DNA from: Amorphophallus konjac
Taxonomy: Eukaryota > Streptophyta > Magnoliopsida > Alismatales > Araceae
Direction of reading: 5' to 3'
Assembly: GCA_022559845.1 (NCBI GenBank)
Contig: JAHNEJ010002393.1
Span: forward strand, 1-64,000
DNA: 64,000 nt
Part shown: positions 35,301 to 47,100 of the stretch, one piece after another
How the letters are laid out: the number at the start of each line of letters is the position of its first letter
Numbering within the stretch: the first letter of the stretch is position 1
Translations under genes and position numbers: made by a program
The notes under the pieces: model-generated
The model's database searches: none
What the model was told of the DNA's origin: nothing
The model's input: only the letters and a program-made list of their open reading frames with translations

Positions 35301-38139
35301 GGTCAGTGTACTATTTCATCTGTGAGACTGTGACGGATGGGTGCGCCATCACCTTGCACCATAGATTTGGTCTCCACGGAGCCCACTGAAGGTGATGATT
35401 CTCATCTGGAGGATCTCCCATGGGACATTGCTGACCCACTGCTTGTTGTTTGTGTGGAGAGGAGGAGACTTTGGACCACTTCTTTGTATATTGCTCCTAC
35501 ACAGAGAACGTTTGGACCATGCTTGCTAGCCAGACGCAGGAGGATTATCATCCTACCTAGCGATGTGCACATTTTGCCAAAGAATTGGGGCAAAAGATGA
35601 AGCCTAAAAAGAAGACCAGCACATGTGGTGGATCACCCTCCATGCTAATTTGTGGGCTATATAGAGAGAAATGAATAATAGAACTTTCAGAGGGGAAGCT
35701 AGAGCGGTGGAAAGATTAGCCTTGTTTATAAGAGAAAGCGTGAGGGAATGGGGGAGGCTCCTTTGTAATGTGAATGCTCACAACTCTTCCCTTTTTGTTT
35801 TGTTGGGAGGATAATGGGGCCACACCGTCTTGGTGTAGGTCCTTTGATGTATAGGGATTTTTGGGAACTTATTGACTACACTTGTACACCAATTTTTTTG
35901 ACTTTGAATACAATAGTGGTACCACCCACTTTAAAAAAAACAGTAATAAAGCCACCAAAAAATACCATAGGTAACCACCAATACCAAGTGGGGTTTAGAA
36001 CCAATTTTATATAAATGAATAGAGGTGGTACAACCAAGATAGGATGAGAGATTCCTCCTAAACCCAAATCACGTACAAGAATCCCCCTCTCAAGCATACC
36101 ACCAAAAGACCACTCAGCATACAATACACGTGCCCTTCTCCTAGATCCCAAAGACCAAAAACAAACCCAAGCAAGATTCTTAAATATTACATAGCCACCT
36201 GTGAAAGATACAAATCATCAGGAAAACAACAATTCTCACCAAAATCCAAATAAAGTTGAAATACCTTTACAGGACACAAAACTCCCTCACACGATGTTCT
36301 GATCAAACCCTGAGCCTTCTTCTGACTGAACTTTCCAGAGCTTCCTGAATTCTCACTCTTCCTCGTGTCAAAAATGATTTGCCCGGCCTTTTCTATAATC
36401 CCACGGCTATGCCATGTTTGAAGAAAGTCATCGACATTTTCCCCAAAACCCGCTACATTGAGTTCTTCCTGATCATCTGCATCCTCATTCTCCTCCCAGG
36501 GGTCCACCAAGATGTCTTCTCTAAAGTCTGACACGGTCCTTACTGGTGTGAAGAGGCAGGGAATTGTTGGAATGATGGGGAACAAGATAAACATTAAATA
36601 AGCATGCCTTACCCGACAGAACCTCATCTTTACCTGCCAAGCCAACGCAGACAGATCCTTGCTCAACAAGAGCCTTGGAGCCTGGGTGTGGTCTTTTGAC
36701 TTCCCTACCAGATGATGAACCACAGGATACGATTAAACCTCACACACTGAACTTCTTTGAAGTACCAAAAGGCTAAGATGCCTATCTAAGTCTCCATCCC
36801 TTCTGCAATATACCCTAAGCAGCATTAGCAACGTCAGTTCCTTCATCTTCTGTATGATGCCCTGGTTGCCCTCCTCAACACGGAAAACATCCAGCACTAG
36901 CCAATCCGTGTGAGCTGAAAATGGGAAACCAGCAATTCCCTTTGATCCAGAGCCTCTGTTAAGTCCTGCACTAGAGGATTAGAGAGGGGGCAGCTGCAGT
37001 TTCTTGCACTGCTATATATCTTGGGAGCCAGCAAGATAACCATAAAGGTCAGCTTAAGGTATGACTTTCCTGGAAAGAACAGCTACCATTTCAAAGACAG
37101 CAGGAAGGCCTTCGAGGTCCACGGAGGAATAAACCTGGAGCCAGCTGAGCTGTTGAGAGGATGGATCCCCCTTCAAGGCTCACAAGATTTGGCACTGTGC
37201 CTGAGAGGGAAGCCCCGTTCATCTTCCATTTTCATCCTTCCTGAAGCATCTGCCCTCACCTACTCCCACAAACAACCCTAAGGGTGGAATTCGTCCACCT
37301 TCACTTCCTCAGCTCCTTGAGGTCCTCAATGACTTGAGACACAAGGGTTTCAATTTTGAATAGCCTCACACCAGGCCATTTATTACTGAAGAGACAGAAG
37401 TATTCTTCATCTAGTTCTGTTTTTTCTCTCCCTCACTACCTGAAGTAGGGGTATAAATGACCAGATGTCCAACAGATGGTATTCAGCTCTTCATGGGATT
37501 CCTCGAAGTGTTCCTCGTCACATGCAGGAGAGCTAGTGGTATGCTCAAGGCAACATTGCTATGTACCACTGCTTGCCACAAAACGTTGACATCTGGGCGA
37601 GCTTCTGGAGAATAGCTAATGGTAGCTGGCCACCAACAGCTTGTCAGACTTAGCCATTGGAGGCACAACAACTGGTCGGGATAGATCCAGATCTACCAAT
37701 CAACAACTGGATAGGCCTTGGATAAGCCAATCCAGGCTGACCCCACTAATCCGGCCAATCCCCATTAAGAACCAGGGATTGATAGATTGGACTTGGGACG
37801 AGATTAAGCAAAATCCAATTGGATTGCCAATCCGGGCCTATCTGACGTGACGACCAGTACGGTTTTGGTGTCGGTGGTCATTAGAGTGATTTTCCCTTTC
37901 ATGTATGGTAAATTTGTAGCGCATTCAGGTTTCACATCTGCAAATTGAGATACCATTTGAGGATTGTGGGTATGAGTTTGGACAGAAGCTTCCTGTTGCA
38001 CCCTGAAATTTTTTAAGGAAAAAATAGAGAAGAAACCCGGAGGAAGGCCCCTCCGGAAGAAGCCCCCTCCAGGTATTCCAAACCCGGAGGGACCCCCTCC
38101 AGGTTCTCAAACCCAGAGGGAGCCCCTCCGGGTTTCCTC

Positions 38140-38171
<32 letters not shown>

Positions 38172-41100
38172 AAAAAGAAAAAGAAGAAGGGGCAAAAGGG
38201 GGAGGGGAATACCCGGACGGACCACCTCCGGGTCTTGCAAACCCAAAGGTATCACCTCTGGGTTCTCAATACCCGGAAGGACCACCTCCAAGTCTTGCAA
38301 ACCCGGAGGGATCTCCCTTCTCTCTCTCCTCTTCTCTCTCAATCTCTTTCTCTCCTCTCTCTCAAATTAAAAAGAAAAAGAAGAAGGGGCAAAAGGGGGA
38401 GGGGAATACCCGGAGGGACCACCTCCGGGTCTTGCAAACCCAGAGGGATCACCTCTGGGTTCTCAATACCCGGAAGGACCACCTCCAAGTCTTGCAAACC
38501 CGGAGGGATCTCCCTTCTCTCTCTCCTCTTCTCTCTCAATCTCTTTCTCTCCTCTCTCTCTTTGCACAAAGAAGAAGCACATGTATTAAAAACCTTGGAA
38601 ACACAAAACAGTGTTTCAATAAACAAAAAAAAAAAACAAAGAACTATCTGATGTCATCAATGTGGCATGCCATCCCAAAGCCATGTTAGTGGATGTGGTG
38701 GTAAGGAGAGGTCCTAAGAAGAATGAAGTGATCTGTCTGAACTTCAAATGGGAATAGAGATTTTTGTCAATCCCTCCAGGGTAAAGATCATACCCTAAAT
38801 GGACGATACCCTTAAGGATCAAAGCAAGGGAGAGAATGGGAACAGAAAGGGAGCAACAACGTGTGCTCTATTACCATGTGACATGCCATCCCCAAACCAC
38901 GTGATCAAGGATGGCAGTACCGGTTTCGGTATCGATTTCGACCAGGACCGAAACCGAAATGTACCAGTTTCGATTTCGATTTCGGCCGAAACCGGTTCAA
39001 AATATTAAAAAAAAAAAGCAAAATTTACAGTGAGCAGGTCCGGTTTCGGTCCGAAACCATTAAATTTTTTTTTTAGTTTCGGACCTGCTACAGTGAGCGG
39101 GTCCGAAACGTATCGGTTTCGGCCGATACTGCCATCTATGCACGTGATGGTATGAGGTAGAACCAATATAAGGAGGTGACTGCCCTATGAACTTCTGACA
39201 TGGACCTAAATGGCTTTCACTTTCACCAATAGTTAAAATTGGATTCTCAAATACTTTATGATTAACCATTACCTTGTCAGCCAGACGCTGGACAGGTGCT
39301 TCTCTAGACTGAGCTTCCTCTACCATTCGGACAATGTCTCCCATAACAGTCTCACCACCAGGTCTTCTTACTTCAACAGTAAGAGTACCGTTCAAGTTGA
39401 TGCTTCCAGCTGTCACTTCAGCCTTAAGAAGAAGCCCAAAACAGAATGTCAAATGACTAACAGATGGTAGCTTGAAAAAAATCAAGACTTTCTTTCTGTA
39501 AAAAAAAAACTGAGAAAATTTAAGCCGCATTAAAAGGACCACTGATGTTTAATCAGAAACAAAGCTTCCTTGGTGACAGTGCCAGAAGATTACCCCAGGT
39601 AGCTTTGTAACTGGAAGAGGTTCCCCAGTAAAACTTGATTCATCAACTGTGCTTCTACCAGCTTTGACAATACCATCAGCAGGAACACGGTCCTAGAGAA
39701 TTAATAGATGCATCTCAGAGACCAAAAAAGAACCACCAAGCTTCTAAACTCATAGAAAACAAAATATACATGAGGACAGGAGTTATATATCATCCCATGA
39801 CATATTTGTAAGAAAGAGAAGAGCCATGAGTAGCCATGGAATGCAGAATCACCAGGGGCAGATTTGATTCTGGCCCCTATCCCAATCCCAATTTGAAAAA
39901 CTATAAAAATTGAACAAAAATTAAAAAATGATTGACTTGGTCAGAATCGGACCAAAATCGGCTGATTCTTTTATGTAATGGCCAATCCTAACCTATTAGG
40001 GTTTGATTAAAAGAAATAAACAGTCTTTACATTATTTATATTTGTGTAAATATATTTTTGTTTATAAATATACTTTTTATTTATTTAAAACTCCTTTTAA
40101 TTAGGGAAATAGTTTTTAAAAAAACTTTTTTTTGTGAATTAGATTGGTTCCCTTGGATTAGGTATGCCTGATCCCGATCCAGATCTAGGTATGTCTGATC
40201 CCGATCCAGATCGAGATCTGGATCGGGATCAGGCATACCTAATCCAAGTGCCCGATCCGATACTGCATTCCTTGTGAGTAGCAGATGCAAAATGCAATAT
40301 GAACTATAATTTCATATTTGCAGTTCCATACATAATTAATTTGCAACTGTATGAGACTTGATCTTATCATATGGACGGCAGATATTTAGATGGAGCAGTA
40401 GAGTATTATTGTTATCAAAGGATGAGGTATCAACTCCTTGGTTGTGTGCTCAAATGCTTACAAGTAGAATTTACACATTGTGCTATCAATTCACCCCCAA
40501 AAGTGCTCCTTGCCTCCCACTCCCTTTCCTGCTCCTGCTTGCAAACAACATTTGCACTGTACACTAGAAGTGCCTTGCTCCACCTCTACCATCATGTTCC
40601 CACTACTTCTCCCATTCCTCCTCCATGCTTCCAAGCTCAGGTCATTCCCTATGGGCCTGTTTGTTAACCGGTTAGGTTAGCGCATCCGATGAGAGAGAGC
40701 AGTGTGGGCCCCACCACTCTCTCACTCACAGATGCGCTAACCGGGGTGGTCAGTTAGCGCAAGCAACCCCCTGGGGTCGCTTGCGCTAACCGTGCCCGGT
40801 AAACAAACGGCCCCTATATGATTAACATATAGAGGAGTGTGATTGGTATGTAAAATGAGATGTAAAAAAGAATGTGCATGCATACACATTTCCTTTCGCA
40901 CCGTATATTTCCTGGAATCCATTAGCATAAATCAATGGGAATAATAATGAGCATCTTTGTCACAGTTGTGCAGGGTAACTCCCTGTTTTTTCCCCTCCTC
41001 TTGATTGTTTCTCTTTCACTCCCCTCCACTTTATTTACATTAAGTTCCTCTATGACCATTTCTTTTAATTGACTTCCAGGTAAATCACAGACATAGAGCT

Positions 41101-44100
41101 TCTAAGTAATATGAGAATTGAACACAAACATGTTAACTGATGCAAACTCAAGTCCTGCTCGGAAGGAAAAATATTAACAAAGAATTAGCATCGAGTATCG
41201 TACTTATGTGAGACATTACATAATCAATTTGTGAAAGAAAAACAGCACCACAAAAAAAGTCTGAAATCACTCACGCCTGGCAGCACAACAATTCGGTCTC
41301 CAACAGAGAGGCTACTGCATGGAACTTCAACAATCTGTTCCATATCACTTTCTATCAAAAGTCGAGCTTTAGTTGGAAGAATGTTTAGAAGGCCTGTCAT
41401 GTCACTTGTGGCTTTTAGTTTTGCTCTCTGCTCAAGATTCCTCCCTAATAGGACAAATGTTATTAACATAATTGGCTCCTCAAAGAACACTTTCCAGCCC
41501 TGTAACAAGTAGAACTTATTTCAATAATGATAAGAGACGTTGAGGAACTAGACAACAAAAAAAGCTTAATTTTGAAAAATAAAGTGAGGAAAGGACTATA
41601 AAGCTGCAGGAAAAGCGTCTGAATCTTCTATAAGTAAAAGTAAACAACAATAATAAAAAAATCCATGCCTCACATTTTCTGTACATGATAATACATGGAT
41701 CCACTATCTGTAAAAGAGAACTACAGTGGAAAAATCAATAGATGAGATACTCCTGACCCTCCAACATAATCCAAATTTATGATCACCAAAATCAGTCTTT
41801 CTATAGATGTTGAATGGGCAGCTAAAATAGGAATACAACCCTCAAGTGAGGAGAGGAGGGAATGGAACAAGACAGGGAATCAAGGAATTGTGGGAACATG
41901 ATAGCAGGAAATGCTAGGTCCCTTCCAAGTGTCAAACTGTCAATAGACTGTTGTACAACGTCTTTGCAACAAGACACTGGATAAAGGACTAGAGAGAGCC
42001 TTGCAATGCCTCGGATGAGATGGAGCGGGGCATCAAAGATGCACTGCTAGCCAGGGAATTCTTCAAGGTCCAATGTTGCAGAGGAACCAAAACTCTACAA
42101 TGGAGTGACAAAAGAGAGAAGGAGAACAATAATCACAGAGTTTCCTATGAATGGATTTATTGAGATTCTATCGTCACACGAATGGATCAGATAAGAGACT
42201 GGAATCCGGTTTGGGTGCTGTCACTCAAGGCCAAACCAAAAGCATGAATACAATTGTTCAGTATTTGGTTCAAACAGAAAACTGATGAGTCAATTCGGTT
42301 TGGTTTGAAATCAAAAGAAAAGGAGGTTTGGTTTCAAACCAAAATAAATTACATAATTGTGTTTATGCTTGACTTCCAAAGTTCAGAAACCGAACTAAAG
42401 CAGAAAAACCGAGTTACATTAAGGGTTTGAGAAGGTCCTGAAATTACATGTAAAGCCGCAGGTAGACTTGGGCAGTTAGGAGTGTCATTGTCTGACAAGT
42501 AGAAAAAGAGGAGGCCAATGATGCCTTATCTAATGGTAAAGGCTTCAAATTTAAAATGGCTCTTCTTTTAATTGATGTTTAGAACCATCAAGTTTAAACT
42601 GGCTCTTCATTTACTTGATTAATGTTTATGCTTCCGAATCTCCGTTCGAGCACCAAGGGATGTTCCCTGTTCTTACAATATCTACTAGTCAATGTGAACA
42701 AACTCTCCACAATGTCTTTCACTACCTAGATGCCAAAACCACCTCAAAAAAGTGAACCACTCATCTTAGAGCACAAATCTGACCATAATCAATTAGTTTC
42801 TTTTCTTTTTAAAAAAAACACGTCAAGATCAATTAGTCAATGCCTATTTAACCACAAATTGGAAAGGAACACATGGACCTGGTTAATAAGAAGAAGCAAA
42901 TTGTGTGCATGACAGCTAACTTTTGGGTCATGATATTGCCAACCTAGTTTTACATTTTTTATACAGGATAATGAATTTCGGGCAATCACCTCTTTCTTTA
43001 TATGTTTATCTATTTAAACATTGTACCGGCATTTGGCTAACAAGGGCACTTGTGCGGCATTGAAATATGAGTGCCACCTGAGGAATGTCATCCTAGAACA
43101 ATCTCTCTCATATTTGTTCTGTACATTTAGCAGAAGGTGGGGGGAGAGAGACCAGAGGTCTTCTCTGTCACAACCCCATCTAACCTTTGTGAGGTATTTT
43201 CCACTTTGGGCCCAACTTATACGATATGGGACTAATTTGGCTCATCATGCCCCAAACCCTAGACAAGTGGCGGTTCCGTACCATGACAGTTCATACCATT
43301 TTCATCCTTATGTATGGGTAACCCTCACTTACTGTCTGGCACATGATTGAGCCTTAGAAGTCCACTAGCTTCTGCCTAGTTCATTCCCAAACCACGCCAT
43401 ATCATACTGTGCAAATCATGCTCTAATATCAAACTATCACAATCCAATCTAATGCTTGTGAAGTGTCCATTCAGGCCCATGCTGCATGGATTTGTTCCCA
43501 AATGATGCTTCATAAATTATGGATCCAAACTCCACATATATAACAAATTAATTTTTGTCAATTTTCAATATAGGACTGGTCCAGTTCATCCTTGCCCCAG
43601 CCTCAAGGCATGCCATGGTGGCTGAATACCATCATGTTTTTGCCCGTACAGACATATCGCCCTTTTGTAAGACTGGACAGACTCTCCTCTCAAATATCAT
43701 CTTGACCAGATACCTTGCACCACTTTGTATAGAGTTGACATCGGACAGGCAGGAACTAGAAAGCTTCACCAAACATTTGGATCATCCATTGGATCTATAG
43801 ATAGCCCTAGATTGATGGTATGGCTTACGTTCTTAAAGCAAAAAGGTAATAAAATTCCTGACTGAAGCAATGGCTTTCAAGAATCTCAATAATATATTAC
43901 CAGGCAGCTAAGATCTGTAGACCATCAAGTATGCAATTATATTGACGCATCCTTGTCTTCATATACAGCAAATGACAAAACTTATTTAGGAAAGCAAGTC
44001 AGAAGTTGAAATAAGCTGCCAATTGGCAATTGACCAACTGCCAGGATAGCAAGCATTTTGACTCATAGGACATGAGTTTGTCATATGACCAATAATACAA

Positions 44101-47100
44101 CTACCACTTTATGATTCCTCGGATGTACTTTTTATTTCACAAAAATGAAGTGTATTGCAGAATTTACCATGATAATGAGATGCAAATTACAAAATCTACA
44201 GTTTGTATGCTACACTAAGAATCTTGTAGTCAAGAAAATCAGTGATCTCAATGTTTGAATTCAAAAATATAATACATGGTTCACCACAGGAGTAGAAGGT
44301 TCTCTTCAAACAAAAAGACAAGTTATAATAGAAGGAAACATCTTACTCCCAATGATGTGTATTATGTACCATCTAAATCTTCCCCTCAGGTAGAAGGAAG
44401 AAGTTCACTATGTTCCAAACCACACAGGCAAATATGGACAAAAACAGTTTATCTATCCCTCACGTTTTGACAATGTAAAAGACTCATTCAGAAAATGGGC
44501 CAGAACATGGTAACATTTATCAAAACAGCTTGTGATAATAATAAGCAGTCTTTCCAAAAGTTTGTCTTTTCCCCCTAGCATTTGATGGGAGAGGGTGGGG
44601 AAACAAATTATATATGCCACACTCTTCATATCTGTAACGACAAGCCTGCTTTTTCTTACTTCTCCTTTCAAGTTACCTTGAAGATAACAATACATTTCTC
44701 CATTTCTCAAGCCCATGAACTTCAGTTACGTATTAGAACACAATACATTTGCTTCACAAAATGATGATATACTTCTTTTTCCATTGCATTCTTCAATAAC
44801 AACGAGAAAACATGTGAACATAGTCAAAACTAAAAACAAACCACAATAATATAAATATCACATAAAACCTTGTGAGGAGAGGATTCACAAATACCAGTTT
44901 TGGTACAAGAGCTGCTACTGTACTAACAGCAAAAGATGATAAAGCTCCAAGACCAACTAAAGTGTTCATGTTTGGAGAGCCCCTGTAAAGACTTCTTAGC
45001 CCATCCAGTATAAGCTGCCGACCAGGACCAACCAATGTAAACAATGAGAGTGACAAATGAAAGCTGGTGGAATGCAATGCATGGATCCATGAAGGTGCAG
45101 TCGCATGGAAGAAATGAGAAATGTGCCCCAAAAGGCAAACAGCACATAATGCCCATGAGACAAGAAGTTCTCGACCTGTTTAAGATACACAAATTCAAAA
45201 AGAAATTCAATATCCTCAAATAATAACTGGTACTGTTTAAGCATAAAAAGGGGGAAATATAAGTTAGTTAATGCATAACAACAACAATAGGCGATAAATT
45301 TCATAGGTTACTGTTGAACACAATAATCTTCAAAGAAGAATAAATGTACAATTGTTGATTTGTTAGCTATTTAAATAGCACGTGCATTTTTAATTCCGTG
45401 GATTTAATTTATCAGACGATTTAAGCTTGGGGTACAGGACATTTCTCCACCGACCACAATCGGTATTTCCTTACATCGACATAAAATCCGAATACCCTTG
45501 ATTAACTGTCAAAGAACATCTTTAGCCTCTACAATATCCATTGTGATATTGTGGGTTTCGTCTAATGGATATGATCCTGACAATCGCCCATTAGAGAAAC
45601 ATACTCTTGCAAGAAATTCAAATACGTTCATTCATTGAACACATAGAGTTTAGATTACAATTGGTCTTTTGAGACATTTACATTTGGTCCCGATTATACA
45701 ATCGGGTCATTGGGTTTACATCTGATCACTAAGTAGGCTTCTGCCTACACTTGAATCTTTGAATTGCTTTCGCAGACGATCAAACTGTTGAATTTGCTTC
45801 TAGCCGCCATCAGACTATTGGATTTGCTCCTAGCCTCCAGCGTACCATTGAATCTAATTTTGTCCTCAATTGGACGACTAGATTTACTCCCGACCACGAT
45901 CGAGCCGTTGAATTTACTTCCGATCAAGATTTGGCCGTTAAATTTAAATTTCATCATGATTGGACCCTTCTTCGGCACATCTGCAATTTCTGACCCTTTT
46001 TGGGTGTTTCTGCAGGTTTCGACCCTTCCTGGATATTTTTGTAGTTTCTAACCCTTCTCGATTATGTCTACAGTTTTGACCCTTTCTGGATATTTCTATA
46101 GTTTTGACCCTTTCTGGATATTTCTGCAGTTTTCTGATTCTCCTGGACTTATCTGTCCTTTTATGACTTTCCAAGATATATCTGTAATTTCTCGATTGTC
46201 TTGGACATCGCTGTCATTGCTTGACTATCTCGAGTGCTTCTGTCATTTGTTGACCTTCCAGGGTAGTTTTGTTATTTCTTGACTTTACAAGACATTCCTG
46301 TCATTTCTTGACGTTCCGGAGCATTTCTACCATTTGTTGACTTTTCTGGACATTTCTGTCATGCATTGACTTCCCAGGATATTTCCGCCATTTCTTGACA
46401 TCTCTAAGCATTTCTGTCATTTGTTAACTTTTCAACATATTTTTGTCATTTCTTGACATTTTTTGAGTTTATTTGCAATTTCCTGACCCTTTGTGGGTAT
46501 CTATGCAATTTTTAGATTTCCCTGAATATATCTGTCATTTCTTAACTTTTCAGAGTTTATCTGCAATTTCAAGATTTTCATAAACTTATCTACCATTTCT
46601 TGGATTTTCAGAGTTTATTTGCAATTTTTTTCGAGAGCAGAAATATTCCCATAATTTTCTTGAGTATCAAGATTCTTGAGTTTGACAGTTTTTGGTCAGC
46701 CTTAAATATAGTTCAGGAGAGCGAACACAACTTCAAGGAAGGACATAGTCCCGCTCTACTGAGTCGTGCACAAGGCGTGACCCTAGACAAGGGTATTTTG
46801 GAAACTTCAGGGAAGAACAAGAGCTTTGTGCAATTTCTGCAAAGTTCAGAATTTTTATGCAATTTCTAGACGGGCCAGGTGCTGTTTGCAATTTATAGGA
46901 AGCTCAAGGGGCATTTTGATAATTTCTAAACTCCAGGGATATTTTGGTAATTTTTGAACTCCAAAGATATTTTGGTAATTTCCAGAATGTTCAGAGGTAT
47001 TTTGGTAGATTCTGGAAGGTTTCAAAATATTTTGGTAATTTCTAAATAACATAAAAATATTTGTGTAATTTTCAAACAAGAGGCACAAGTCACTCCTTGA

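Noticed and set aside
36187..36723. 178-codon minus-strand frame as a host gene
   Set aside because: No recognisable domain, located in a PAA1 intron on the same strand, with no fitting splice context; left as unrecognised sequence.
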